64,000 bases of DNA, from NCBI RefSeq assembly GCF_022201045.2, contig NC_068560.1, positions 32,505,501 through 32,569,500 on the forward strand. Direction: 5' to 3'. The DNA comes from Citrus sinensis. Taxonomy: Eukaryota > Streptophyta > Magnoliopsida > Sapindales > Rutaceae. Below are positions 1 through 13,917 of the stretch, piece after piece. How positions within the stretch are numbered: position 1 is the stretch's first letter; each line of letters starts with the position of its first letter. The notes beneath the pieces were generated by a model. That model made no database searches, was not told the DNA's origin, and worked only from the letters and a program-made list of their open reading frames with translations. A program made the position numbers and the translations under genes.

Positions 1-562
1 TATTAATAATTAATTTTTGAATAATAATAACAATAACAATAATTAAAATATAAAATAATAATTGTGATAAAAATTAATTAATAATTTTGTAGCAATGTTA
101 CAATTTAACTCATTATGATTTTCATTCTAAGACAAAATAAATAAACAAATGGTAATACAGCTTATTCTAATTACGGTTTCTATAGTTCAAGTAAATAAAT
201 TATTCTAATTCTAATTCCTTATTTTAATTCTAGCTATTCTGATTGTAATTCATTATGTTTCCAACTAAATTTGATTTCTATTTAGTGAATGCACTATAAA
301 ATTCATAATACTTATGAATAAATTTTAAATAATATAGAGTGATCTAATTGAATAATTTATTTGCTTGAACTGTAGGAATCGTAATTAAAATGAGCTTTAT
401 TACCATTTATGTATTTGTTTTGTCTTAGAATCAAAATCTGAATGAGTTAAATTATAACCAATTGCTATAAAATCATTCATTAATTTTTATCATAATTATT
501 ATTTTATATTTTAATTATTTTTATTGTTATTATTAGTCAAAAATTAATTATTAATAATAATT
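1..562. mobile_element. AT-rich MITE-like element with ~200-bp terminal inverted repeats (left edge may be cut by window)
   Basis: The first ~250 bases reappear as an imperfect reverse complement at about 350-560. Shared landmarks in order are the AT-only outer arm, a tract around TTTAACTCATT, then TCTAAGACAAAA, and an inner tract TTCAAGTAAATAAATTATT. The spacer at 250-350 is unique. No open frame or transposase is visible, so this is a non-autonomous foldback/MITE-type element. The outer left end lies at or before base 1, so no target-site duplication can be read. A diverged partner lies at 16260-16500. The superfamily is not determined. Confidence 0.7.
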
Positions 563-3280
563 ATCGTTAATTATTATTATTATTATTAACAATTTATTAT
601 TAATTATTGTGAATAGATTAATTATTTATAACACTTTTTATTCCTGTTATTAATAATAACAATAATAATCTATTTAAAAAATATAATTATATTTATGATT
701 ATAATAGAATAATAGTTATAATTATAAATCATTTGATAATAATTATGTTTTTTAATTAAATGGAGGTTATTTTGGAAATTTAAAATTATAGGGTGTGAAT
801 TTGAACTCTAGGATTTTAATAAAATAAAATTGAACATAAGGGACTAAATAAAATTTTACAATCCGAAAGTTTTATAATACGTACGAATAAAGTATAAATA
901 ATATAGAGCATGGGGGGCTAAACGAATTGTTACATGCTGACCGTAAGTTACATTGAATGTAACTTACCGAACCCATATTATAAATATCTCTTCCTACCCT
1001 ACAATTTGGCCATAAAATAAACACAGTTGTAGCTATTATTGTCAACACGTATTCGACAAAATATACACAATGACCAAATGAAAAATGCTTTTGCAAATAT
1101 TAGATTTTTTTTTGTTCTTTCAAATGGAGAATAAAAGCTCACTCATTAATGATAAATTAGGTTCGGCTGCTATATGAAAACTATTATAAATCTAGTAAAC
1201 GTGGAAAGCAAAGGATGTCAGCGAATCGATTTTTTTGTGGTCAAAATCTTGAGCAACAAGAATTAGACAAACTCACCCATCGGTCACAAGTGTTCTTCTA
1301 CGGTAACATGAATTTTTTTTTATCAATCATATGATATAAAAAAATAGGTTACAGTCATATCGTGAATGTGATACATATTTCTTTTATTGATACATGTGTT
1401 AAGTTACCTGTTTCCATAAGAAAGCAAGTAAAAAATCTATTAAATTATTAATTATATATGTGAATGTGATACTAAAATACTAAGAAAGCAAGTAAATATA
1501 TGTATTAGAGATGTCTTAACAAACATTACCTCCGATAGTAAATGAATAATGTGATATACGTCTTTAATTTTTTATCTCAAAAAATATCGTAAATAATGTG
1601 ACATTTATCAATTAGTTGGTGAGATAATATAATTAATTTGCTTAGATCTTATAAAGAATTACCAACTATTCAATAAATAACACGTTCATTTAGTATAAAA
1701 TTTAGGATAAAAAATTTGAGATATCTATTAGTACTCATAATAAATAAGGATAGGATGCACAATTTAGGTTCGCTCTGGAAGATTTAAACTAAGCTTAACT
1801 TAAATTTTAGTTAGACTCGATTCGGTTTAACTTTCAATTTGTAAATATGACCATGTTATAAGAGATATGTAGATGATTATTAAAAAATAAAATAAAATAA
1901 AAAGAAAGAATTTGAATAGTTTGATGAAGAGAGCTATGTAATATTTTTCAAATTAAAATAAATAGAATGTTAGAATGGGTAGTTCTTTTTGTTTCCTAAC
2001 GAAATTAATAATCTCAAAATAACCATACATATGCCCATCACAAAATTAGACAAAAACAAAGCAAAACAAAGTTCGGTAACAAACAATAAACATCATCAAA
2101 CCATTTTGCCACAAATAAACAGTATATCAACCCAATATAGTGTCTGTTTTATAGATTTTTGGCTGCGGTTTTGAAAACTGTCTTGCTTTGACTAACGAGT
2201 TGAACTTGTTAGTTGTTAACGACGGCTAGAAGACTGAAATCAAAGTATAATATGTAAAACCAGAACAACAATAATGCTAAGTGTGACCTTTGAATGAGGA
2301 AAACTCGTGTACAGAGAAGAATAATTTGTCATGACATAGAAAATGACCAACAAATTGTTCTGTTCGGTGGTATTAGGATTGGCCGTCGGAGATAATATTG
2401 GTGTACGTTTTATTTTAATTTTTACTCGCGAATCATGTTCTTGTAGAAAATTTGATAAAACTCAATTGCTTGAGCTAACAAATAGTTTTATCTTTGATAA
2501 ACAAGAAATATTTTAATTATTATCGGCGATTGATAATAATAAAGAGAGAAGAGGTAATAAAGTCGAATTTAACCAACGATTATTATTATAAAATGTAAAT
2601 GAAAATAAAGATATAAGTGATATGTTCATCGATTATATATATTGAAATAGGATGTTAATATAAACAACTTATTTAATAAAAAAAATGTATCCCTATCAAA
2701 CACAAACAATTTCTATTAAATTAAATCCTACCAATTATAATATTAAATGATAAGTTTAAATATACAGAACCGATCTAAGTTTTATCATATTCAAAGTAAA
2801 ATGTAGTTTATGATATATTTGAAACTTAGGTGGGGAAATTTTGGATGCATGATTACGATCAGATAAAAGACGATAGGTAACGTGTAATTAAAAATAATAA
2901 TAATAATTAGTCAACGGTTATAAAATGAAAGGAACAAGAGAATGTATCTCAAATTCTCAAGTTCTCAACTAGGCCAATACGACGCCGTAGTGACGGTCAT
3001 CGCATTTTACGGTTCGGGGAGATGTTTGCGATTGCTGACTGGAGCCTGGAGGCGTGACTCGCGAGTGGCGTCGACGTGATTTCCACGGCCTTGGGCCCCA
3101 CCTACAAGGACGACGACTCAAGCAGGACACAATCCCGCATAATTTCGTTTCGTTGTTTTAACATCCTATTTCCGTGCTTCGCCTAACCTTTTGACGGTCC
3201 AACCTGCATTTTCAAAATCACATTATTTGTTGATTAAAAGAAATTTAAAAAAAATTAAAAATGAGGTCAGCTTAAACTTC
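563..3280. other. Intergenic AT-rich DNA upstream of the galactosyltransferase gene
   Basis: No open frame with coding character is seen. It is AT-rich until about 2970, then a GC-richer stretch at 2970-3190 precedes the TATA box and is probably the proximal promoter. Nothing else could be supported. Confidence 0.5.
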
Positions 3281-3281
3281 G

Positions 3282-3289
3282 TATATAAA
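3282..3289 (+). promoter_or_regulatory. TATA box of the GT31 gene
   Basis: TATATAAA lies about 155 bases before the ATG at 3439. A start of transcription near 3315 would give a 5' leader of about 125 bases, which is CT-rich (3330-3410), as is common in plant leaders. Confidence 0.55.
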
Positions 3290-3438
3290 GAGCTCGCATA
3301 CAACACAATCTTCGGCATCTTCATCATCGGAGCCAGTCACGACTTTTCAACCCCCATCTTCCCTCCTGCACGCGCTTTCTTTTTCTTCTCTCTTTTCTTG
3401 TTTGCTCCGAGAGAAAAAGGAAAAGAAAAAGAAAGAAA

Positions 3439-6232
3439 ATGAAGTATCGAACGAGTACTACTACTATTATCTCCACAAAATGGATTCCTTTTTTATGCTT
3501 ATTTTGCTTTGCTCTCGGGATTCTCTTCAGCAACTTGTATGTTTTTTTTTTTTTTTTTACACAAGAAAAACTATTATGTTAAGTGATTTTATCTTTCTTT
3601 TTCTATTTTTGTTGATGAAGTGGTTTCTGATTGGATCAGGACGTGGAACCCACCGGAATCGGATGGACGTCCATCGTTAAACGTGCGCAGACGTGAGCAG
3701 CAAGTGGCAGTTGCTTCAACTGATTGCGCTAAAGTATGTTATATTTGTCTCACCACTATACGTACGTTGATTGTTAATTATCTAATTAGTTATTTGACTT
3801 TGTTAATTTTGCTTATCTATAATTTATCAGAAAGCTTTTCAAGATCAAGATGTGGCGAAGGAAGTTTTGAAAACCCGTGGAGCAATTCAGTAAGTAGAAA
3901 TTTAATTTCATTTTGTAATTGAGCTGAAAATTGATTAGTTTACACGGACAATGGAATGCTTCCAGTGATGGTTCTGTTGAATCGGATAGGACTTTGGACA
4001 AGCCGATTGGGCAGCTTCAGATGGAGCTGGCTGCTTCCCGGAGTAGTCGGGAAATGCCTGGCTTGGAAAGTTCTGCTGCCAATGCAAGTACGAACTCCAG
4101 AAGGCCAAAAGTTTTCGTGGTTATTGGAATTAATACTGCTTTTAGTAGTAGGAAGCGACGTGATTCTGTTAGGGACACTTGGATGCCTCAAGGTAGATTG
4201 GATTTGAATTATGCGGTAGTCTGCTGTTGGTTGATGTTGTTATGAGTTTGTTTGTAATGGTATTTATTTCTGTGTTTGATTAGGGGGAAAACTTATTCAA
4301 TTAGAACGTGAGAAGGGAATAATCATCCGATTCATGATTGGCCACAGGTAAATTACTTTTGATGAAAAATGTTAGCTTCATGAATTGTGCAAGAGTAGTG
4401 TTAAAGCAGCTAAAAGGAAGCGCTCTTTTGATTTCAAAATCTTTTTATTTAAGTGTCTGCTACGTCCACTTCACCTTTTGTGCTTGCTTCGAGAGGAAAG
4501 ATATGCTTTTTTTTTTCTGTCAAAAGCCTATTTGTGGAACAGTTTCCTTCGATATGGCTTGGTAGATCATGATTGCTTCTGCTTGTGCTTCTAGAGAATG
4601 CATTATCTGTAAAATTAATTGGCAATGTCGTGTCTTTGATCGTCACTAACTTTGACCGAATGTTGTTCTAAATATAAAATTGGGAAGTAAACTGATATAC
4701 CTGCTTTTATTTAATTCAGTGCGACATCCAACAGCATTTTAGATAAAGCTATTGATTCAGAAGATGCACAGCACAAGGACTTCCTACGGCTGGTAAGAAG
4801 TAAACATGGCTGTTTTCTCTATTCCTCAAAATCTATGATACTTTGTGAGAATTTTATTGCCAATCTTCTGTAATATTGTAGGAGCACATTGAAGGATATC
4901 ATGAATTGTCTGCAAAAACAAAGATTTTCTTTTCCACTGCTGTTGCAAAATGGGATGCTGATTTCTATGTTAAGGTGGATGACGATGTCCATGTAAATCT
5001 TGGTATTTGCTTCTGCAACCTATCCATTTTACTTTTCATAATTGAATTTTAACTATTTTTCTTCTTTTTTCAAGGAAGATTTTTCTTTATGTATCATTTG
5101 CGACGTTGAATATCCTTGTCTTTCTTGTGTAGGTATGCTAGCAACTACTCTTTCTCGTCACCGTTCAAAGCCTCGAGTATATATTGGGTGTATGAAATCC
5201 GGACCTGTTCTTTCTCAAAAGTAATTTCCTTCTTTTATATTCACTAGATTGTTGCTGTTTATTTTTCTGGGTCTATAGTGGTGTCATGTAAATCTGATTT
5301 AATTCCATAATGCTCCCTAGGAATGTCAAGTACCATGAGCCAGAGTATTGGAAATTTGGCGAGGAGGGGAACAAATACTTCCGGCATGCAACTGGGCAGA
5401 TTTATGCCATTTCGAAGGATCTTGCCACATATATTTCTATCAACCAGTAAGAATTAGGAATTATTTTTTGAAGTAGCCTATTCTGTTAACCAAAAGATAC
5501 CATGTTTGGGGTTTTGGTCCACTGTCTAACATGCTCAAATGTACTACTTTATGCTGAACTAAGTCATTGGAGGTACTGTTTTTGACTGCAGGCCCATATT
5601 GCATAAGTTTGCCAATGAAGATGTGTCACTTGGTTCATGGTTTATTGGTCTGGAAGTCGAGCACATCGATGACCGCAATATGTGTTGCCAGACTCCTCCA
5701 GGTAACGTTTCCAAAAAGGATGATTTACTATTCTGTCTTTTTGCTTATGTTCTAGTGTACAATGTGGGGAAAGGGATGTCCCAGCAATAACAGAAGTAAA
5801 TTAATGTAGGTTAAGTTGTAGGTTTAATACACTGAAGTTGGGATTCATTTTAGAGATGGTGGATGATGAAATTTTGCATTGTTATATTATACCATTTGGT
5901 AAGGTTTTGTTATGGGAATTATGACAGATATTTAATGTTTCTTGAAAGATCAGCACCATCTGGACATTCTAAGTGCATATCATTGTCCATATTAGGTTGG
6001 AAATTTTAAAGGTTGGGTCATGCATGTTTCTCTCTCTCTTTTTTCTTTAATTTTATTTGCATAAATTGGATCTGCCTCTGCAGATTGTGAGTGGAAAGCT
6101 CAGGCTGGTAATGTTTGCGTTGCATCATTTGATTGGAGCTGCAGTGGAATCTGCAAGTCAGTGGAAAAAATCAGAAGTGTTCATGAAAAATGTGGTGAAG
6201 AGGATTCTGCTATTTGGGGCGTCCGTGTTTGA
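3439..6232 (+). CDS. Beta-1,3-galactosyltransferase, GT31 family (B3GALT7-like)
   Basis: Eleven exons: 3439-3536, 3640-3733, 3831-3889, 3939-4192, 4284-4347, 4720-4792, 4882-5002, 5133-5220, 5321-5446, 5592-5701, 6084-6232. All introns are GT-AG and the exons join to 411 residues. The architecture is a type II Golgi enzyme: a short basic cytosolic tail, a signal anchor at about residues 15-33 ([16 protein letters not shown]), a stem with the plant DUF4094-type region ending near residue 100, then the GT31 catalytic domain from about 120 ([19 protein letters not shown]). The metal-binding acidic triad is DDD at residues 247-249 in [10 protein letters not shown], and the EDVSLGSW motif is intact. 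Family members transfer galactose from UDP-galactose in beta-1,3 linkage, for example on arabinogalactan proteins or N-glycans; the acceptor cannot be told here. A TATA box stands 150 bases upstream. The first intron was placed so that the stem reads [12 protein letters not shown]; using the AG at 3620 would put a stop in frame. Confidence 0.93.
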
Positions 6233-7566
6233 ATCAGTAACAGTGGATGCATGTTTCACAGACAAACATGCATTCAATGAGAGAGTTGATGTAGGGAAAG
6301 AAGTATATAGAGAGGGGAAATACAAGTCTAATAAAAATTCCATCATTTTGGTGATTCCACTTAAAGCTTTTGAAAGCAAAAAATCTTCGTGCATTCGATG
6401 CATAGGAGCTGATTCTTCAACCTGCTTGTATGTGAATCTATGAAAATTGACGGTGTTCAACATATGTTCCTATACTTCTTTGAGGATACAAGGGGGGTAT
6501 TTATACAAAGATTTAAATTTATATGTTTTTTTATTTTTTTTATTTTGTCAACATACGAATTGAATGTAATTGGATAGGTGTACTGCTGTCAAAAAGGTCT
6601 GTGAACGACCACATATATTTGTCCTCAAATTTCTTTCATATAAATAGAATAATTTCTGCTTCAATTTCAATGATTGAATTTAATTTTTTCTATCGGTAAC
6701 CGACTTCACCTATTTTGAGTAGAAATCTTTGCATTTCCATAAATGTTATCTAGTCTGAAAATGCTGGAGGAATCCTCTCAGACATTGGATGCACAATCTC
6801 TATTTTAGGATAAGAGCGCAAGCTTTTGCCTCAGTTAATTTTATACGATAGTGCATTCACTTTGCAGTATTGAAGGATGTTTTGGCACGCGTGTTAGTAC
6901 TTGTTCAGATAAAAAGCTCAAATTATGTATGTTCTTGTTATACATGTACGGTGAAGCAAGCTCAAGCTCTATTTATTAATTTATGTGTTTGTATTTATTC
7001 AGGTAAAAAGCTGAAATTATCATGAGTATGTAAGAGAAATGTATACGCACGTAAACCTAAATTTTTTTTTTTTTGAAACTTATGCACGTCCCCGAAAATT
7101 AGAAGTGAACAAACTCATTATTATCATACGGCAACTCTCGTGCACGAGATACTGATATGTTTACTCACAGTTTTTGAAGAGATAATCTGCCTTGCCTAAT
7201 TGGGAGGAGAATAGACTCCTAGCAATTAGCTGGGACTGCAAACTATTAAAATGAAAGCTTGAAAATTCGTTTAATGCGAGGTTTTCCTGGGCCGGGCTTG
7301 CTTTATTTACCGGGCTTTTTTTATGAAGCTTGATCTTCATCATCCTTCTCGGGTCGAGCTTAACCGAATTTGATAAAACATGAACAAACAAAGCAAACAA
7401 AGATTTTATTGCTCTATGACTTACGAATGCCTAATGAAAATTCATTTCTGTCTACAATCAATCATCATATCTGTACGTACACAACCGCAAGACATCCGAG
7501 TCTCAGTCTCCGCTTCAGACTTATTCCCGTAATACGCAAGCTTAGATATCTGGCGGTGGACGTTTA
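6233..7566. other. 3' flank of GT31 gene and promoter of VPS9A gene
   Basis: The 3' untranslated region of the galactosyltransferase probably ends near 6650. The rest (to 7566) carries no gene I can support and includes the VPS9A leader. No clear TATA box was found for VPS9A. Confidence 0.45.
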
Positions 7567-10500
7567 ATGGAGAACGCCGACGTGTTCTTGGGATTGCACG
7601 ACTTTCTAGAGCGCATGCGTCAACCCTCCGCCGCAGATTTCGTCAAATCCATCAAGAGGTTCCCTCTCTTTCTATCTTCTAACTCCTAATTCTCCGCTTT
7701 TGAGCTTTTAATTCTCATGATTGATACTAGTTAATTGATTTGAATTTGAGTAATTGTTCTTGTCCGTCCGATCTCTTAACTTATAAAATTAAAAGTCAAT
7801 GCTCGTAATTCAGCTAGGAACTGAAACTGTGAGTTGCATGCAGTGCTACGAGAACTCCACCACAGTTACTTTTTGTTACTTTGAAGAGCTGAAAGGAATC
7901 CGAGTTTCTACTTTCAGAAGGATAAGTGGATCATCAAATGTGAATGCTCAAAATAACTTTAATCAGTGCATTTTTGAAAGATTTGAACCCTCAGCTCAGT
8001 GTTGTTGTTATAGAATGTGATTTGGCATTAGTTATTTCAGTGTTTTATGCTGTGTGTGATGGATTTGGCGACATTTTAGATTCGCTGGAATTTATTCAGA
8101 GCAAATTGCCATAAAAGGAGTTAGCATTAATAGGCTTTTCAATGTTCGATAGGATAGGTTTATTAGGTATGATGCAATGGAGAATATTTTCTAGGATACA
8201 GTTATGCGTGAGTGTAATTTTGAAGTGTGCATCAAGTGCTTCTTCAAAAAGCAGTTATAAGTGCATTTCAAAATAAAAATGTGTTCTCTAGACAAACAAC
8301 AACAATGTATTTAGTACCAAAAAGTGCTTTCATTTATTTAAGCTAAACATGACGAATTAAATACAGTAGCACTTCTGGCTATTTGAAACATTTTTCATCA
8401 AAGTCAAACCTCTCCCAAGTGTTCCTCTGATTTATTTTTTATGTTTTATAGCAAAGTGTATGCGTTCTTTTAAGGTAATTAATTATGTAGAAAATTATTC
8501 AACTGAAAGAAATGATTATGACGTCAGTAGAAAATGCTGGGCGGATTTCCTTGTTGATCAATTGTCATTATATGATAGGATTTTAGCTTCAGGGCTGAGC
8601 CAAGATAGTAGTTTTTGTGATGATATGTGTCTTTTATATTACTTGGCGAAAACATATTTTCATTTAATAATATTTATTTTGTACTTATCAAGGCAATCAT
8701 GTGCAAATTTTTGAGTAAATTCTTTCTTGCAGTTTCATTGTTTCATTTTCAAACAATGCTCCTGATCCAGAAAGGGACAGTGCTGCAGTGCAGTCATTCC
8801 TTGCCAATATGGAAGCAGCTTTCAGGGCGCATCCTCTTTGGGCTGGTTGTTCAGAGGAGGAGCTGGACAGTGCTGGTGAAGTGAGTAACTATGGGCTTCA
8901 ACCTTCTAGACATGATAACTAAACTTTTGATAACTCAAAAATTGAAATCTATAGAAGATGGCTTCATCAACTTTATTGTAAAACTAAAATTTAACTTGAT
9001 ACTCTACATCTTAAGTTTCATCTCTTAATTAGATTTCCTTTCTTGCTAAATTAATGGATGATACTTCTTATTTTTGTTGATTTGTTTGCCTCTGGCTGTT
9101 CTTTCACTTGCAGGGACTGGAGAAGTATGTGATGACAAAGTTATTTACTCGTGTATTTGCTTCAATTCCCGATGATGTTAAAACTGATGAACAGCTTTCA
9201 GAGAAGATAGCTTTGGTTCAGCAATTTGTTCGTCCTGAAAATTTGGATATCAAGGCATCCTTTCAGAATGAAACATCATGGCTGGTAAGTGGTGGGATTT
9301 CTATTTGAAGTTATTCTCTGTCTAATAAGTAGAATACTTCTCTATTGGAATTATTGGCTTATTGGACTCTTGTTGACGGTTGAAGCATGTTCCATGTGAA
9401 TAAACACTTGGGATATTGCTTATAGAATATTCTTATCGTGTTAATTCTGTGTTACTTCCACGTCAATGAACTCTCTGTCTGATGTATAAAACACTTCTCT
9501 CTTGAGATGGTATCCTAATGTTATGCCTTATGAGTCGGTAGAAGTTTCGGGGCTGAGGTTCCATGCTTGTTTGGAAGCATCTTCGACCAGTGTTATAAAA
9601 TGTATATTTTCAGAAGAAAAGGGAGAATTGCTTTTTCATTTTTCTTCCTGTTGAAAATGGCTTTGGAAAGCTCACCGAATGCTCACACATTCTTGAGCGC
9701 GTGTAGATGACTAGGAAGATGTCTATTTTAGTGTTCTCTGGGATTATGTGATATTTCTTTATTGTGTTTCTATGGAACTATTTTGAAAAAGCAAAAGGAT
9801 GAACAGAAAATGTTGGGAATGACAAATAAGTGAACAGAAAAAGGATTCAGATTTGAATTGAACAAACTCTGCTTCTGCCTTTTTTGATAAGAAACTCCAA
9901 TATGTATTAAAGATGAAGAATCAGTACAGAAACTCTGCTTCTGTTTACTGTTTGGGGAACCTTCAACAGCATGATATGCCAGGACCAACTGCAAATCATT
10001 TACAATCTTTTCATCTCGGTAGTTGTTCCTCCCCCCACCACACCCCCCCCCCCCTCCCCCTTCACTTTGTTTTTGGCTAAATGAAAGATATAGTACTTAA
10101 AAGATATTTCAGTTGTTTTCTTCAAGTAGCATTGCTTTTAGAAGTTTAAACTTAGATGTTTCACTCTTAAAATTGTCCATGCTACCATATTTTCTCTCTC
10201 CAGTAGCAGTTAGTAGTAGCTATGACTTGAACACCCTAACAATATGTTTAATCTGGGTTCATTTACTGGAATACAGTTTTACTACAGCATCTTTGTTTTT
10301 TTATTTTCAGCTTGCACAGAAAGAGCTACAAAAGATAAATATGTACAAGGCTCCAAGAGACAAGCTTGTGTGTATTCTCAACTGCTGCAAGGTCATCAAT
10401 AATTTACTGCTTAATGCTTCTATAGCTTTAAATGAGAACCCCCCTGGAGCTGATGAATTTCTTCCCGTCCTAATTTACGTTACTATCAAGGTAAGATCAG

Positions 10501-11772
10501 TAGTTTATGTGTGATGACATGATTTGCTTGGTATATTTTCACATTTCATCCCTTATGTATGGTACACTACTCTATTATGGAATACAACTCTGCTTTACTC
10601 AATCCTTGTCTTTTCCGATATCCTTTTCTGCTTATTACCCTTGATAAATTTGTTAGTTGAAAAATTAAGCTTTAGCTTTTGACTTAAAGTTAAAAGATGA
10701 TAAAATAATTGGACTATGGATATTATATAAATATTTCAAGAGTGGAGATTGTCCTTCCATATATTTGATTGGCCAAACTCGTAGTAAACTATGTCTAATA
10801 AGGACATGGAGCAGAAAATTTGACACGTGCAGCGAACTGCTTAACTCAGTTATAAATTTTCATTTTGTTGGATTCCGTATATTGTACTATAGCATTAAAA
10901 TTCGTTTGCGTGACTAATGTTTTTCTCAGGCGAATCCTCCACAACTGCACTCAAATCTATTGTATATACAAAGATACAGGCGTCAATCCCGATTAGTTGG
11001 AGAAGCAGCCTATTTTTTCACTAACATGCTCTCTGCAGAGTCTTTCATCTCTAACATTGATGCACAAGCCCTGTCAATGGAGGAATCTGAGTTTGAAAGA
11101 AATATGGAATCTGCTCAAGCCCTTCTATCTGGTCTTTCAGCTGATATGGATGGTCTGTCTAATCAAAATGATGAAAGTGAAGGTCAAATTTCTGTAGAAC
11201 AACTTATACAATCGAAACATCAAGGAGTGAATTCTACGAAGGAAAAAGAACATTTGACACCGGTCAGATCTTCTGAATCAAAGTCTGTAAAGAAGGTAAC
11301 ATTTGCAAAAGATCAGGAACCGATAACAAAAGTTCCATCCCTCTCGGAATTGGAAAATAAGGGGGCAACTATGCTTTTAAAGGAAGAGAAGGCCAGCCAA
11401 GTCTTTCAGGAATATCCATACTTGTTTGCCCAGGTTGGTGATCTCACTATCAGTGATGTAGAAGACCTGTTAAATAATTACAAGCAACTTGTTTTCAAGT
11501 ATGTATGCCTTTCAAAAGGATTGGGTAGTGCCGCTTCATCACTGCCTTCCTCTGTTTTGCCTTCGCAAGTTCAACTCCAGGTCGAAACTATGAAGGCACC
11601 TGAAGAGCATAAAAGAGTGGAGCTAAATGATGAATCAGAGAAAGATACTAGTGAGACAAATGATTCTTCAAATCAAGTTTTAAATTCTAATGAAGAAAAG
11701 GTTGAATCCCAGTTGCCAGAGGATGAGGAAAAGGTTGAGCAAGGTGGAAAAAATGATGAAACATCTAAATGA
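7567..11772 (+). CDS. VPS9A: VPS9-domain Rab5/RABF guanine nucleotide exchange factor (VPS9A-type)
   Basis: Five exons: 7567-7658, 8733-8880, 9114-9284, 10311-10490, 10930-11772; 477 residues. The N-terminal helical part begins MENADVFLGLHDFLERMRQP. The VPS9 catalytic core is spread over exons 3-5 and includes NPPGADEFLPVLIYVTIKAN. Asp185 falls where the catalytic aspartate finger of Arabidopsis VPS9a lies, and Tyr193 in LPVLIYV is kept. After about residue 250 comes an acidic, Ser/Glu-rich tail with a conserved patch (ISDVEDLLNNYKQLVFKYVCLSKGLG). Known role: activates the Rab5-like RABF GTPases on endosomes, needed for vacuolar and endocytic traffic and embryogenesis. The tail is somewhat shorter than the roughly 520 residues I recall for Arabidopsis. 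Start chosen at the first ATG of the conserved N terminus. Intron 3 (9285-10310) carries a C-rich tract. Confidence 0.95.
10028..10060 (+). repeat. C-rich low-complexity tract in VPS9A intron 3
   Basis: Runs of 6, 12 and 5 C separated by short interruptions. The G-rich complement could form a quadruplex, but there is no sign of function and sequencing error is common in such tracts. Confidence 0.8.
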
Positions 11773-13906
11773 GTGCCTTCTGTAAAGCTATCTGTAGTCT
11801 ATTGTCAAGTTTTTAATGCTCTGTGGTAGCCGAGCTGTGGGGGCTTTTCTTTCTCTGGTGTTGGAGAATGGTTATTTCCCAAAATTTACCTTTAGGTTGG
11901 GAGAGTGAGTATTGTGCTTTATAATTTATTCTTAAGTGGAACTAGAAGTGCAGCAAGAATATCAAGGAAAAATATGGGAATTACCATGCTGGAAATTCAT
12001 CAATTGAAATTCCTCGGAAAATTCATTGATGAGCACAGATCAGTTCTGTTCAACTCAAACTCGGTCAAGCATTTTTCAGGATTTGAGGTGCAATTTTTTT
12101 TTTCACTTAGGTTGTCTTTGAATTAGAAGCTATAGAGATCTATAAAACATAGGATACATTTTCCCTACGATGGCTTTGGCCTTTGGGGATAGAATCATTA
12201 GGATGAGTAGCCCCATCGCGATGCAGTCTCTTATTTATAAGTTCTTTATCAGCTACCTGAAGTTGTTAGAGGATCTGGATTCTTGTAAATTGTGCTTGAC
12301 AAAAGAGTATTCAGTTTTCGACTATTAGCATTGAAAATGTCATTGATCACTTGATCTATTGCAAAAAGTGTAATAACTAATGAATGTCTTGCCTCAAATA
12401 ACAAGCTGTCCAACCTGGGTAGACTATTCAAAAGTTCCTGATTGATTGATTTATGAGCTGGGTTTAAAGATGGGACTAGCTAGCGGGTATTTTCTTCAAA
12501 TTTTGTTACGCATTGAATCATTTGCACTTTTTTTGTGGGGATGGTATCGCTTATGATGTGAATGCTTATGAGGATTAGTTGGTTAGTTGACTAACATTTC
12601 TTGGATTGAAGTTTGTTCACACTAATGATGGGAGGGACTTGGCCTTAATTCAAGGTATGATTGCTGTCAATTCTACTGTTTTAAGTTTCTAACAAGCCAG
12701 AAGCAACAGGCATTTCAGACAACGATAAGAGGCTAAGCCTAACATATCAAGATTTATGTGCTATTTTGTCATCTACTGGTTCTTATACTAACTTTTGCAG
12801 ATACCTTTGTCTGTTTCGTTTCTGGTTTTTTCGGCCACTTGAATAATTCATTTATCAGGTTCTTGTTCACTATACAAATATGAAAAAAAAAAAAAAATCA
12901 TACATTAGGGGCCATCTGGGGAGCAAAATACAAAGTGGCAGTAAATGCAGTACAACCTGCAAACACAACAAAACCGAAAGCTATCTAATTATTTAATTGA
13001 TTGCATTGGGTTTTGATATTCTAATCTCGGGGTCACCTGAATTTGAACCTGTCGGCAATGTTGATGGCCGAGCGGATCAAGTTCAAATCGGATATCACCT
13101 CTTTGTTTCTCGTGCTTAACAACTACTGTTTTTCTTATTATACATTATACTGACTGATACATGTGAATTGGGGAAGAAGATTTTCAATTATTTTTTGGAT
13201 CTTTTCGCAAAGGAGATTTGTGGTCATACACAAAACAAAATCTCGGGCCGTGCAATGCCTAGTGACCTACTTACCCCTTTTGGTAAATTCACAACAGTCT
13301 TTTGCGCCATTGACTTCACCATTTTCAATTCGAGTTCCCTCCCCTCCCTTTTAGCTTTTTATGTTTTGCTTTTCTTGATCACTATTCATCATGGCCAGGT
13401 GTTTTATCCAGCACATTCAGGAAATTTGTAGGCTGTAGCAGTGATATTTACCTAATAATCATAGTGAACTTAAAGAATTGTCCCTCCTTTTTTTTATTTT
13501 TTGGCTGAAGGACATGACTAGAAACCTCATCTCTGTTGAACCACTCATAAGAGGTAGTTGTAGATGTTGAATCAACTGAGTCATAAGTTTTTTTTTGATA
13601 ATGCAATATGAATAATTGTACATATTCTTTCTAATTGATTCAATTTAGTCAATTATACTAATCGTTTTTCACTTGATTCTCCTGTGAAATTAATAGTTTA
13701 GGTTCGCAATTGACAAATCAACCCTATCTAAAACTAAGCAAACATGAATAGGACTTGTACATTAATGCTAGATGTCTTTACGTGATTGAGGGATCGAATT
13801 GTCACACATTCAGATCGACCCATAAAACCAATATGACTTTAGAAATGGAGAAATGAATACAAAAGTCAGAAGATATATAAATGAAAATCAAGTAAGATTC
13901 TGTAGG
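11773..13906. other. 3' flank of VPS9A and gene-free DNA
   Basis: The VPS9A 3' untranslated region starts here. Beyond about 12100 nothing coding is seen; an A-run occurs near 12884-12897. A partial tRNA-Leu-like string near 13055-13075 was examined and rejected. Confidence 0.45.
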
Positions 13907-13917
13907 TGACATGTCAT

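Noticed and set aside
3191-3922. Open frames around the first exons of the GT31 gene, such as one reading [10 protein letters not shown]
   Set aside because: They run through introns. The spliced model gives continuous homology and uses better splice sites.
13050-13080. tRNA-Leu-like string GTTGATGGCCGAGCGG
   Set aside because: It resembles the 5' part of a leucine tRNA, but no anticodon arm, T-loop (GGTTCGA) or 3' acceptor match follows within 90 bases. At most a fragment.
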